Shown: positions 25,146-33,644 of the stretch, piece after piece
Layout: every line of letters begins with the position of its first letter
Numbering within the stretch: the stretch's first letter is position 1
Source: Defluviicoccus sp.
GTDB lineage: Bacteria > Pseudomonadota > Alphaproteobacteria > MPNO01
Assembly: GCA_028820505.1 (NCBI GenBank)
Contig: JAPPIT010000102.1
Span: 1-64,000 of the forward strand
Length of the DNA: 64,000 nucleotides
Direction of reading: 5' to 3'
The notes under the pieces: model-generated
What the model was told of the DNA's origin: nothing
What the model saw: only the letters and a program-made list of their open reading frames with translations
The model's database searches: none
Translations under genes and position numbers: made by a program

Positions 25146-25535
25146 TCACAACGCCGCCTCGACATCGGTCAGCGCGAAGTCTTCGCCCTTGAACAGGAGC
25201 GGCTCCCCCGTCGTCTCGGCGAGGGCGTAGGCGAAGCAGTCGCCGAAATTGAGCGCCGCCGGGTGGTTGCCCCTGCCGAACCGCCGCCACGCGCGCCGGG
25301 CGGCGGCGAGTTGTTCGGCGGTGACGGGCACGAGTTCCATTTCCGCCCGTTCCAACTGCCGATCCAGCGCATGGCCGGCAGCCTCGCCACCCCGGCTCTC
25401 CGCCACCATGGAGGCTTCCAGTACGTTGGCGACCGACATCCGGCGGGTGGGCGCGTTCGAGATCGCGGCGGCGTAGCGCTTCGCGTCGGTTTCGTGCAGC
25501 AGGATGGCAAGCAGCGCCGAGCTGTCGACGATCAC
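25146..25535 (-). CDS. vapC: VapC-type PIN-domain toxin
   Basis: 129 residues. PIN-fold RNase with the acidic cluster Asp4 (MIVDSSALLAIL), Glu40 (ANVLEASMVAE), Asp99 (LNFGDCFAYALA) and Asp119 (FKGEDFALTD). VapC toxins cut tRNA or rRNA when freed from VapB. It overlaps the vapB stop by 4 nt (ATGA), the usual antitoxin-first coupling. All four acidic residues are present, so it should be active. Confidence 0.93.
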   Translation of the reverse strand: MIVDSSALLAILLHETDAKRYAAAISNAPTRRMSVANVLEASMVAESRGGEAAGHALDRQLERAEMELVPVTAEQLAAARRAWRRFGRGNHPAALNFGDCFAYALAETTGEPLLFKGEDFALTDVEAAL

Positions 25536-25789
25536 TTGGGCAGTCCGCGCTCGTCGTATAGGAAATCGCCGTGCTCAACGGCCGACGGGCCCGGCTTCAG
25601 GTGCGCAGCGCAGCGCTTTCCGATCGCCATCAGATCCTCAACCAACGCCTCCTTGTCGCGGGCGCGCTTCTCCCGCTCCAGCCGATCGCGCAACGCGACC
25701 GTGATCGCGCCGGTCTTGGTTTCGCCGGTCAGTTCCGCGAGCTCGGCGGCGAGCCGGCAGGTTTCCTCGTTCTTGATGTTAAGGCTCAT
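25532..25789 (-). CDS. vapB: VapB-type antitoxin (Rv0623-like family)
   Basis: 85 residues from the ATG at 25789 (MSLNIKNEETCRLAAELAEL); longer upstream frame is not coding. The N-terminal half is the short DNA-binding motif of Rv0623-like antitoxins (TGETKTGAITVALRDRLERE); the C-terminal tail (KPGPSAVEHGDFLYDERGLP) should wrap the VapC toxin. A 9-bp inverted repeat 12-42 nt upstream is the likely autoregulatory operator. Confidence 0.9.
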   Translation of the reverse strand: MSLNIKNEETCRLAAELAELTGETKTGAITVALRDRLEREKRARDKEALVEDLMAIGKRCAAHLKPGPSAVEHGDFLYDERGLPK

Positions 25790-25800
25790 GGCGGTTTCCG

Positions 25801-25831
25801 AGGGTAGACGGGCAAGTATCGTGTCTACCCT
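25801..25831. promoter_or_regulatory. Predicted VapBC operator (inverted repeat)
   Basis: Perfect 9-bp arms AGGGTAGAC (25801-25809) and GTCTACCCT (25823-25831) are separated by 13 nt and lie directly upstream of vapB. VapB-family antitoxins repress their own operon by binding such palindromes. Binding is inferred from position and symmetry only. Confidence 0.6.
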
Positions 25832-25890
25832 ACTGCGCGCCGCCGCGCAATGCCGACGGCGGGTATCGCGTCCCCCGGGCACGTGAAACG

Positions 25891-26277
25891 TCAGGAACCG
25901 GGCAGGCGTGCGAGGAAGCGTTCGAGATCGACGGCGACGCGGTCGTGGGTGCCCCGGACGAAGACGCGGCCGGCATCCTCCCCCGTCACCTCGAAGCGGC
26001 AGCGGCGGCCGTCTATCGCGGCGATGCGGGCCTCGAGCCTCACCGTCCGGCCGACGGGAACCGGGGCCGTGCGTTCGAGGTCGAGATGGACCCCGACGCT
26101 CGCCTCGCCCGGCCCGTACCCCGGCTTCATCGCCTCGTCGCAGGCGATCTCGCAGAACAGGGTGAGCCACGGGTCGGAGAGGAACGGGAGGTCGGGATAG
26201 CCGTTCCCGGGCCCGGTATGGCGCGGCTCGACCGCCGCCTCGTAGCATCCGGTCATGCCGACCGAATAGCGGCCCAT
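25891..26277 (-). CDS. FlK-like hotdog thioesterase (A)
   Basis: 128 residues (alternative start 7 codons later at MTGCYEA). Single hotdog domain resembling fluoroacetyl-CoA thioesterase FlK: RHTGPGNGYPDLPFLSDPWL, FCEIACDEAM, GEASVGVHLDLERTAPVPVG. By eye, the family's catalytic Glu seems kept (FCEIACDEAM) while the Thr and His positions read Asp and Arg. It lies 4 nt downstream of a second hotdog gene of similar size. Likely hydrolyses, or helps hydrolyse, an acyl-CoA; substrate unknown. Confidence 0.75.
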   Translation of the reverse strand: MGRYSVGMTGCYEAAVEPRHTGPGNGYPDLPFLSDPWLTLFCEIACDEAMKPGYGPGEASVGVHLDLERTAPVPVGRTVRLEARIAAIDGRRCRFEVTGEDAGRVFVRGTHDRVAVDLERFLARLPGS

Positions 26278-26281
26278 GCGG

Positions 26282-26659
26282 CTACGTTCCGGCCGCTACG
26301 AGGAGGGAGGCGCGGTCCCGGGCGGTCCACACGACGGTGCCGGCCATCAGCGTTCCGCCGCCGCCGCGCGCCTCCACGGCGAGGCCGATCTCCTGCCCGT
26401 CGACCTCCGTCACCCGCGCGGCCGCCACGATGCGGGAACCGGGAGCCGCCGCCCTCAGGTGGGCGAGCGTCGTGCGGAGCGGCACCGCCACCTCCCCTTT
26501 CGAGAGGGCGGGCGCGATGGCACGCTGCGCGGCGAGCGCGCAGAAATGCGCCAGCATCGGCGTCGCGACGACGCGCACCCCGTCATTCCCCAGCGCATGC
26601 GCGGTATGGCGGTCCTCGACGACGACCTCGTAGATGCCTTCCGCGCCGGGCTCGATCAT
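26282..26659 (-). CDS. FlK-like hotdog thioesterase (B)
   Basis: 125 residues from the ATG at 26659, whose ATGA overlaps the stop of the upstream metallo-hydrolase. FlK-like hotdog fold: VEDRHTAHALGNDGVRVVAT, then FCALAAQRAI and GEVAVPLRTTLAHLRAAAPG. By eye, the catalytic Thr (VVATPML) and His (TTLAHLRA) positions are kept while the Glu position is Ala, opposite to its neighbour A. The pair may function as a heteromer. Same operon as the metallo-hydrolase. Confidence 0.75.
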   Translation of the reverse strand: MIEPGAEGIYEVVVEDRHTAHALGNDGVRVVATPMLAHFCALAAQRAIAPALSKGEVAVPLRTTLAHLRAAAPGSRIVAAARVTEVDGQEIGLAVEARGGGGTLMAGTVVWTARDRASLLVAAGT

Positions 26660-27684
26660 CGATCCGCCCGGCGGTAGCGGATCAGCCCGTCGGGCTCGTC
26701 CTCCATGCGGACCAGCGTTCCCTCGGTCACCAGGTAGTGCAGGTGGGACAGCGCCTCGCCCATCGCGAAGGCGATCTGATGGTTGTCGAGCTCGCGCTTG
26801 AACAGCACCGGGATGAGCTCGAGCGCGGTCCGGGGCTCGACGCAGAAATCGCGCGCGATGTCGAGCCGCTCGCGGTGATGCTCCTGGAGATAGTCGAGCC
26901 GTTCGAGGAGCCCGTAGAATGGCCGGTTGTGCGAGGGCAGCACGAAGCACTCCCCGGGCAGGTGGCGGAACCGGTCGAAGCTCTCGACGAAATGGCGCAG
27001 CGGATCGCCCTCGGGCTCGGAGAACCAGACGCTGATATTGGTGGTGATGCGGGGCAGCACCTGGTCGCCGGAGATCAGCACCTCGAGCTCCGGGCAGTAG
27101 AGCGAGGCGTGCTCGGGCGAGTGCCCGCCGCCGACGATGGTCTGCCATTGGCGGCCGCCGATCTCGAACGCGCCATTGTGCCAGATGCGCCGTACCCTGG
27201 GCGGCACCGGCGTCGTCCAGCGGCCGAAATTGCCGACCCCGGCGCGGTAGGCGTCCACGCTGTGTTCGTCGATCCCGTTCTTGCGGAAGAACTGCATCCA
27301 GCCCTCGACGTCGTGGGTGACGTCCTGGGTCCAGGCGAGGTGGGCCTGCAACCATTCGCCGTAGGTCATCCAGAGCGCGGTGCCGTACTCCTCCTGCAGC
27401 CAGCCGGCGAGGCCGAGATGGTCGGGGTGGAAGTGGGTGACGATGGCGCGCTTGAGGGGGCGGTCGCCGAACCGCTTGAGCACGTCGACCCAGTGCGCCT
27501 TCACGTCGTCGCCGTTCCAGCCCGTGTCGACGACCGTCCAGCCGTCGCCGTCCTCGATCAGATAGAGGTTGATGTGGTCGAGCGCGAAGGGGAGCGGCAT
27601 CTTGAGCCAGTAAATGCCGGGCGCGACCTCCAGGGTCTCGCCGTATTCGAGGTCTTCGTGGGGGTAACGCGGCTCGCTCGGCAT
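26656..27684 (-). CDS. Metallo-beta-lactamase-fold hydrolase
   Basis: 342 residues from the ATG at 27684. The metal-binding H-x-H-x-D-H motif is in VTHFHPDHLGLAGWL (about 83-97), followed by GGGHSPEHASLYCPELEVLI, SGDQVL and a distal His in LPSHNRPF. C-terminal helices (about 260-342) resemble the LACTB2/BLACT winged-helix group. Likely a thiolester or ester hydrolase. Its stop overlaps the next hotdog gene, making a three-gene operon of hydrolases. Divergent from the amidohydrolase at 27932. Confidence 0.88.
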   Translation of the reverse strand: MPSEPRYPHEDLEYGETLEVAPGIYWLKMPLPFALDHINLYLIEDGDGWTVVDTGWNGDDVKAHWVDVLKRFGDRPLKRAIVTHFHPDHLGLAGWLQEEYGTALWMTYGEWLQAHLAWTQDVTHDVEGWMQFFRKNGIDEHSVDAYRAGVGNFGRWTTPVPPRVRRIWHNGAFEIGGRQWQTIVGGGHSPEHASLYCPELEVLISGDQVLPRITTNISVWFSEPEGDPLRHFVESFDRFRHLPGECFVLPSHNRPFYGLLERLDYLQEHHRERLDIARDFCVEPRTALELIPVLFKRELDNHQIAFAMGEALSHLHYLVTEGTLVRMEDEPDGLIRYRRADR

Positions 27685-27931
27685 GTCGTCCTGCTCCGAA
27701 GTCCGGGGGCTGCCGGCGCGGGAATGCCCCGGCGGGCCGGGCGCTCCGTCCGCATGCGGAAGCCGGTGCATTCGGGGATTCGGCAGCGCGCGGAACCTAG
27801 CAGCGGCGCGGTCGGACGGCAACCGCGCTTCTTGCCGCGTCGAGACCGGTTCACCTAGACTTGCCGCACGGCGCGAAGGAGCGCGTCGCCGGCGTTCCGG
27901 ACCGGCGCCGATACCGAGCGAGGTTGACGAT

Positions 27932-29146
27932 ATGGACACGATCGAACGGGGCACCGCGCGGACCGAACTCGCCGAGCTCAAGCGAACCGCCGGCACGCGC
28001 GACGTCCTCGCCCGCGCCGCGCGCCAGGCGAGGGAGCGCAATTTCGACGACTATCTGATCGTCGACGTGGACGCCCATCATTTCGAGAACCAATCCTGGT
28101 CGGAGATCGTCGAATACGTCCCCGACCCGGTGATCCGCGAAATCGCGTCCAGCTTCCGCGTCGGGCCGAACGCGAGCGAAATCGGCCCCGGGATCATGCA
28201 GGTCAGCAGCTGGCCGGCCAACCAGAGCGTGGGCGGCCGCATTCCGCACGAACCCGGCATCCTCGAACCCGGCGAGCCCGGGGTCCAGCGCGACGTCAGC
28301 CTGGTCCGGCGCGCGATCGAGAGCTTCGGCATCGACTACCAGGTGATCTTCCCGACGCCGATGCTGGCGCTCGGCCTGCATCCCGAGATCGAGGTCGAGA
28401 TCGCGCTCTCGCGCGGCTACAACCGGTGGGTGACGGAACGGATCCTGTCGGCCGACGACCGGATCAAGTCGATGCTGTACCTCCCCTTCAACGACCCTCC
28501 GGCCTGCGAGGAGATCGTCGAGCGCTACGGCGGGACCCAGGGCGTGGTCGGCTTCATGGTGACCTCGGTGCGCTACAAGCCGGTGCACCACAACGCCTAT
28601 ATGCGGCTCTACCGGATGATCGAGGAGCGCGGGCTCACGCTCGGCTTCCACGCCGGGCCGAACTGGGGCGGCGACGGCTATGTCCGCCAGCTCAACCGCT
28701 TCCTCACCATGCACGCGATCTCGTTCTCGCTGTGCAACATGGTTCATCTCGCCAACTGGGTGATGAACGGTTTGCCGGAGCGCTTCCCGGACCTCCCGGT
28801 GGTATGGATCGAGAGCGGCATCGCGTGGCTCGCCTTCATGATGCCCCGGCTCGACAACGAGTACCTGATGCGCTCGTCCGAGGCGCCCGCGCTGAAACGC
28901 CTGCCGAGCGAATATATCGGGGAGATGTACTACACCTCGCAGCCGCTGGAGCGCACCAACCTCAAGCTGCTGGAGGCGACCTGCGACGCGTTCAACGCGC
29001 CCACGCAGATGATGTACTCGTCCGACTGGCCGCACTGGGACTTCGACGCGCCGAGCGTGATCTTCGACCTGCCCTTCTTCGACGAGCAGGCCAAGCGCAA
29101 CATCCTCGGCCTCACCGCCAAGCGCGTGTTCCGTATCGAGGACTAG
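27932..29146 (+). CDS. Amidohydrolase family 2 (ACMSD-like) protein
   Basis: 404 residues from the ATG at 27932 with GAGG 8 nt upstream. TIM-barrel amidohydrolase_2: VDVDAHHFENQSW (first metal-binding segment, about 43-55), PTPMLALGLHPEIEVEIALS, LTLGFHAGPNWGG, VVWIESGIAWLAFMMPRLDN, and YSSDWPHWDFDAPS with the catalytic Asp. This family includes 2-amino-3-carboxymuconate semialdehyde and gamma-resorcylate decarboxylases and related hydrolases on aromatic breakdown products. The P450 gene follows 9 nt later, suggesting they act on one pathway. Confidence 0.88.
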   Translation: MDTIERGTARTELAELKRTAGTRDVLARAARQARERNFDDYLIVDVDAHHFENQSWSEIVEYVPDPVIREIASSFRVGPNASEIGPGIMQVSSWPANQSVGGRIPHEPGILEPGEPGVQRDVSLVRRAIESFGIDYQVIFPTPMLALGLHPEIEVEIALSRGYNRWVTERILSADDRIKSMLYLPFNDPPACEEIVERYGGTQGVVGFMVTSVRYKPVHHNAYMRLYRMIEERGLTLGFHAGPNWGGDGYVRQLNRFLTMHAISFSLCNMVHLANWVMNGLPERFPDLPVVWIESGIAWLAFMMPRLDNEYLMRSSEAPALKRLPSEYIGEMYYTSQPLERTNLKLLEATCDAFNAPTQMMYSSDWPHWDFDAPSVIFDLPFFDEQAKRNILGLTAKRVFRIED

Positions 29147-29155
29147 GCTTCGGCC

Positions 29156-30370
29156 GTGGACGACAGGGCGCTTGCCGACGGGTTCGAGATCGCGCGCCTG
29201 ACGCGGGATTTCCTCGACGATCCCTTCCCCACCTACCATGCGCTCAGGCGCCACGCGCCGGTAAAGCGGATGGCGGACGGCTCGGTATTCCTCACGCGCT
29301 ATGCCGACGTCGACGAGGTCTATCACGACCCGGAGCGGTATTCGTCGGACAAGACGGTCGATTTCCGGCCCGCGATGGGGGACACCCCGCTCTACGAGCA
29401 CCACACGACGAGCCTGGTGTTCAACGACGCGCCCTACCACACGCGCGTGCGGAAACGGCTGATGCCCGCCTTCACCCCGCGCGCGCTCAGGGCGCTGCAG
29501 CCCCGCGTCGAAGCGGTGGTCGACGAGATGCTGGATTCCATCGCGGAAAAGGGGTCCTGCGACCTGATCCGCGACCTCGCCTCGGCGCTGCCGGTCGAGC
29601 TGATCGGCGACATGCTCGGCATCCCGCGCCCCGAGCGAGCGCCGCTCCGGGCCTGGTCGCTGGCGATCCTGAGCGGCCTCGAACCGCGGCCGACGGCGGA
29701 CCAGGTGGCGCGCGGCTCGGACGCGGTCGAGGAGTTCAAGGACTACCTGAGGACCCTGGTCGCGCGCCGCCTGCGGGATGCGGGCGACGACGACGCCGAA
29801 GTCCTGTCGAAGCTGATCGGCCCCGACGAGGCGGGCGAGGCGCTGAGCGAGCTCGAGCTGCTGCACAACTGCATCTTCCTCTTGAACGCGGGCCACGAGA
29901 CGACGACCAACCTGATCGGCAACGGGGTCGAGGCGCTGATCCGCTTCCCCGACCAGATGCGGCGGCTGCGCGACGACCCTAGCCTGATCGGCACCGCGGT
30001 CGAGGAGTTCCTGCGCTACGAGAGCTCCAACCAGATCGGCAACCGGCGGCTCAGGGTCGACGCGGCGTTGGGCGGCGAAATGCTCGCGGCCGGGACCTAC
30101 ATCCACATGTCGATCGGCGCCGCCAACCGCGATCCGGCGGAGTTCCCCGACCCCGACCGGCTCGACATCGCGCGCACGCCCAACCGCCACCTCGCCTTCG
30201 GCGCCGGGGTGCACGCCTGCGCCGGCATGTCGCTCGCCCGGATGGAGGGCAAGGTGGCCGTCGGCAAGCTGGTCGCCCGGTTCCGCAACATCGAACTCGC
30301 GGGCACGCCGGAACGCGGCGGCCGCGCCCGCTTCCGCGGCTTCAACAGCCTGCCGCTTTCGGTACGGTAG
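29156..30370 (+). CDS. Cytochrome P450
   Basis: 404 residues, GTG start. Soluble bacterial class I type: I-helix oxygen-binding LLNAGHETTTNLIGNG (about 240), ExxR in VEEFLRYESSNQIGNR (about 282), and heme-binding FGAGVHACAGMSLARMEG with the proximal Cys in HACAG (about 350). A ferredoxin and reductase are needed but none is adjacent. It follows the amidohydrolase by 9 nt. A hicB remnant begins just beyond its stop on the other strand. Confidence 0.93.
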   Translation: MDDRALADGFEIARLTRDFLDDPFPTYHALRRHAPVKRMADGSVFLTRYADVDEVYHDPERYSSDKTVDFRPAMGDTPLYEHHTTSLVFNDAPYHTRVRKRLMPAFTPRALRALQPRVEAVVDEMLDSIAEKGSCDLIRDLASALPVELIGDMLGIPRPERAPLRAWSLAILSGLEPRPTADQVARGSDAVEEFKDYLRTLVARRLRDAGDDDAEVLSKLIGPDEAGEALSELELLHNCIFLLNAGHETTTNLIGNGVEALIRFPDQMRRLRDDPSLIGTAVEEFLRYESSNQIGNRRLRVDAALGGEMLAAGTYIHMSIGAANRDPAEFPDPDRLDIARTPNRHLAFGAGVHACAGMSLARMEGKVAVGKLVARFRNIELAGTPERGGRARFRGFNSLPLSVR

Positions 30371-30384
30371 GGGGGTGACGAGAG

Positions 30385-30564
30385 TCAGACGATGCCAGGC
30401 TCCGGTGGGTCGTCTTTGAGCAACATTGCGAAGACTTCGCGGAGGTTGGCGTTGAGCTCGTCGAGCGTCTCGCCCTGGCTGTGAGCACCGGGAAAGCCTG
30501 GAACGTAACCGACGTAGAGGCCTGTATCGGGGCAAAGTTCTACGACTGCGGTATAAGTGTGCAT
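30385..30564 (-). CDS. hicB: Truncated solitary HicB-family antitoxin
   Basis: 59 residues: MHTYTAVVELCPDTGLYVGY then VPGFPGAHSQGETLDELNAN and LREVFAMLLKDDPPEPGIV. The partial RNase H-like fold of HicB is clear (YVGYVPGFPGAHSQGETL). Related proteins usually continue about 10-15 residues further and are followed by hicA; here the frame ends early and only 14 nt separate it from the convergent P450 stop, so no toxin gene fits. It is likely a remnant of a hicBA module. Local base composition is lower in GC than its neighbours. Confidence 0.7.
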   Translation of the reverse strand: MHTYTAVVELCPDTGLYVGYVPGFPGAHSQGETLDELNANLREVFAMLLKDDPPEPGIV

Positions 30565-30706
30565 CGAGGCGACAATCCGATTTTGACTTGCGACCAGTTT
30601 AGCCGCGACCGCAGACTGTCGGAAGCAGGATTGCGCGTGCGGCGGGAAAGGTCGAAACGCTTGCTGCTTTCGCTACGATAGGACCGGACCTAACGGAGAC
30701 AGGACC

Positions 30707-33022
30707 ATGCCTGACGGCGCGCGGACCGCGTTCGGGGCCAGCCATTGGGGCGCGTTCACCGCGGAGGCGGTCGACGGAAGGCTGGTTGGGGTCAAGCCGT
30801 TCGGGAAGGACCCGCACCCGGCGCCGTTCATCGAGGCGCTGCCGGGCGCGGTTCACGCCGAATGCCGAGTCGCGCGGCCTTCCGTCCGCAAGTCGTGGCT
30901 GGACGGGGGGCCGGGGACGAACACGGAACTGCGGGGCGCCGAGCCGTTCGTCGAGGTGGAATGGGACCGCGCGCTCGACCTCGTCGCGGGCGAGCTGGAG
31001 CGGGTCAAGGCGCAATACGGGAACGAGGCGATCTACGGCAGCTCGGGCTGGGGCAGCGCCGGCGGGTTTCACGACGCGCGCGGACAGCTCAACCGCTTCC
31101 TCAACCTCAATGGCGGCTTCGTCGACCAGGTCACCAACTACAGCTTCGGCGCGGCAAGCGTCATCGTGCCCCGGATCGTCGGCTCGATGAGCCCGGTGGT
31201 CGGACCGGTCAACAGCTGGCCGGTCATCGTCGAGCATACCGACCTTATGGTCGCGTTCGGCGGCATGCCGCCCAAGAACGCCAACGTCAACCAGGGCGGC
31301 GTCGGCGTGCACGAGGCGGCGGACTGGCACCGCCGCGCCGTCGAATCGGGGACGGCGTTCGTCTGCGTCGGCCCGATCCGCGACGACGCCGGGGACGAGG
31401 TGGCGGCGGAGTGGCATTCGATCCGGCCCAATACCGATCTCGCGGTGATGCTCGGGCTCGCGCACACAATGCTGGCGGAGGGGTTGCACGACACGGAATT
31501 CCTCGGGCGCTGCTGCACCGGGTTCGACCGGCTCGCCGCCTATCTCCTCGGCGAGAGCGACGGGATGGCCAAGGACGCCGAATGGGCCTCCGGCATTTCC
31601 GAAATGCCCGCCGAATCCATCCGCGGCCTGGCCCGCCGGATGGCCGCGTCGCGTACGCTGATCGCGGTGAGCTGGTCGGTGCAGCGGGCCGACCGCGGGG
31701 AGCAGCCCTACTGGATGACGATCGCGCTCGCCGCCATGCTGGGCCAGATCGGCCTTCCCGGCGGCGGTTTCGGGTTCGGCTACGGCGCCATGCACGGGAT
31801 CGGCGCGGCGACCCGGCAGGTCGCGCCGCCCAAGATCCCGGTCGGCAGGAACGCGGTCGACCGCTGGATCCCGGTGGCGCGGCTGGCGGACATGCTGCTC
31901 GGCCCCGGCGCGCCCTACAGCTTCAACGGCGAGGACCGGACCTACCCGGACATCAGGCTGATCTACTGGTGCGGCGGAAATCCGTTCCACAAGCAGCAGG
32001 ACCTCAACAATCTGCTCCGGGGCTGGGCGAAGCCGGAGACGATCGTCATCCACGAGCCTTGGTGGACGCCGGCGGCGAAGCGCGCCGACATCGTGCTTCC
32101 CTGCACCACGACGCTGGAGCGCAACGACATCGCGGCATCCAATTTCGACCGTTTCGTCTTCGCCAACCAGCAGGCGATCGAACCCGTCGGCGAGGCCCGC
32201 AGCGAATACGACATCTACACCGGGCTCGCCGGCCGGCTGGGCTTCGCCGAGGCCTTCACGGAGGGCCGAAGCGAGATGGAGTGGCTCCGCCACCTCTACG
32301 ACGTCTACCGCCAGCGGGTCGCGAAGGACGGGATCGAGATGCCGGGTTTCGACACGTTCTGGGAGGCGGGCCATTTCGAGCTTCCCCGGCCCGACGTTCC
32401 GCCCATCCCCTTCGCCGATTTCCGCGAGGACCCGGAGAGCGCAGCGCTCAAGACCCCGTCCGGGAAGATCGAGATCTATTCGGAGACCATCGCGGGGTTC
32501 GGCTACGCGGACGTTCCGGGCCATCCCACCTGGATGGAGCCGGTGGAATGGCTCGGCGGCGACAAGGCGGCGCGCTTCCCGCTCCACATGGTCTCGAACC
32601 AGCCGCGGGCGCGCCTGCACAGCCAGCTGGACTGCGGCCCGGTAAGCCGGGGCGCCAAGGTCGCGGGACGCGAGGCGATGCGCATGAACCCCGGGGACGC
32701 CGCCGCCCGGGGCATCGCGGACGGGGATGTCGTGCGGGTGTTCAACGACCGCGGCGCCTGCCTCGCCGGCGCCGTCGTCAGCGACGCGATCCGCCCGGGC
32801 GTGGTCGAGCTCGCGACCGGCGCATGGTTCGATCCGGTGGATCCAGCGACGCCGGGCAGCCTGGAGAAGCACGGCAATCCCAACGTGCTCACCGTCGACA
32901 AGCCGACCTCGACGCTCACCCAGTGCTGCGCGGCTCAGACCGCGCTGGTCGAGGTCGAACGCTATGACGAGGAGCCCCCCGGGATCACCGCGTTCGCCCC
33001 GCCGGCCTTCGTCGAAGCGTGA
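30707..33022 (+). CDS. Molybdopterin oxidoreductase, DMSO reductase family (BisC/TorZ-like)
   Basis: 771 residues with GGAG before the ATG. It lacks an N-terminal Fe4S4 cysteine cluster, as expected for the BisC/TorA group. Visible: IYGSSGWGSAGGFHDARGQL, the molybdenum Ser probably in TNYSFGAAS (about 146), GGMPPKNANVNQGG, QPYWMTIALAAMLGQIGLPG, IYWCGGNPFHKQQDLNNLLR and a C-terminal dinucleotide-binding domain (MVSNQPRARLHSQLDCGP). No twin-arginine signal is present, suggesting a cytoplasmic enzyme like BisC. Substrate (S- or N-oxide) is inferred. Overlaps the next gene by GTGA. Confidence 0.88.
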   Translation: MPDGARTAFGASHWGAFTAEAVDGRLVGVKPFGKDPHPAPFIEALPGAVHAECRVARPSVRKSWLDGGPGTNTELRGAEPFVEVEWDRALDLVAGELERVKAQYGNEAIYGSSGWGSAGGFHDARGQLNRFLNLNGGFVDQVTNYSFGAASVIVPRIVGSMSPVVGPVNSWPVIVEHTDLMVAFGGMPPKNANVNQGGVGVHEAADWHRRAVESGTAFVCVGPIRDDAGDEVAAEWHSIRPNTDLAVMLGLAHTMLAEGLHDTEFLGRCCTGFDRLAAYLLGESDGMAKDAEWASGISEMPAESIRGLARRMAASRTLIAVSWSVQRADRGEQPYWMTIALAAMLGQIGLPGGGFGFGYGAMHGIGAATRQVAPPKIPVGRNAVDRWIPVARLADMLLGPGAPYSFNGEDRTYPDIRLIYWCGGNPFHKQQDLNNLLRGWAKPETIVIHEPWWTPAAKRADIVLPCTTTLERNDIAASNFDRFVFANQQAIEPVGEARSEYDIYTGLAGRLGFAEAFTEGRSEMEWLRHLYDVYRQRVAKDGIEMPGFDTFWEAGHFELPRPDVPPIPFADFREDPESAALKTPSGKIEIYSETIAGFGYADVPGHPTWMEPVEWLGGDKAARFPLHMVSNQPRARLHSQLDCGPVSRGAKVAGREAMRMNPGDAAARGIADGDVVRVFNDRGACLAGAVVSDAIRPGVVELATGAWFDPVDPATPGSLEKHGNPNVLTVDKPTSTLTQCCAAQTALVEVERYDEEPPGITAFAPPAFVEA

Positions 33023-33603
33023 GGGTTCTCCTCGTCTTCGCCCATCCCGGCGCGGACAGCCTTAACGCGGCGATCCGCGACCGCGCCGTCGCGGCGCTGG
33101 AGCGCGCCGGGCACGGCGTCGACCTCTGCGACCTCTACGCCGAGGGCTTCGACCCGGTGCTGACGGCGGAAGAGCGCGCGGCCTATTTCGACACGGGCGC
33201 GAACCGCGCGCGGAACGCGGCCTACGTGGACCGCCTGTTCGCGGCGGAAGGGTTGGCGTTCGTATTCCCGACCTGGACCCTCGGGCCGCCGGCGATCCTC
33301 AAGGGCTTCTTCGACCGGGTGATGGTGCCGGGGGTTTCGTTCCGCGTGGACGAAAGGGGCCGGCTCCACCCCAACCTGCGGCACATACGCGCGCTCGCCG
33401 CCATCGTCACCTACGGGCGCGGCCGGCCGATCCTCCGGTGGTTCGGCGACCCGCCGCGCAAGATGTTCACCCGCTACATGCCTTGGTTCCTGGCCAGGGG
33501 CGCGCGGGTCCGGTACCTCCCGCTCTATGGCTTGCACAAGCCCTCGCCGGCGCGGATCGAACGGTTCCTCGCCAAGGTCGACCGCGAGATGGCAGGGTTT
33601 TGA
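33019..33603 (+). CDS. Flavodoxin-fold NAD(P)H oxidoreductase (NQO/MdaB-like)
   Basis: 194 residues; GTG start overlapping the molybdoenzyme stop. Flavodoxin-like fold: VLLVFAHPGADSLNAAIRDR (FMN/FAD phosphate loop), YAEGFDPVLTAEERAAYF, and FVFPTWTLGPPAILKGFFDR near residue 82. The family passes two electrons from NAD(P)H to quinones or flavins. Coupling to the molybdoenzyme suggests it could be its electron donor, which cytoplasmic BisC-like enzymes need; this is inference. Confidence 0.88.
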   Translation: MRVLLVFAHPGADSLNAAIRDRAVAALERAGHGVDLCDLYAEGFDPVLTAEERAAYFDTGANRARNAAYVDRLFAAEGLAFVFPTWTLGPPAILKGFFDRVMVPGVSFRVDERGRLHPNLRHIRALAAIVTYGRGRPILRWFGDPPRKMFTRYMPWFLARGARVRYLPLYGLHKPSPARIERFLAKVDREMAGF

Positions 33604-33644
33604 GATACGGCGTCTCACCCCGTCGTGGTGGGCGCACCCCGTCA

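Noticed and set aside
27851..30535. Long minus-strand frame opposite the amidohydrolase-P450 pair
   Set aside because: Both plus-strand genes carry complete catalytic motifs; the antisense translation is low-complexity and has no recognised domain.
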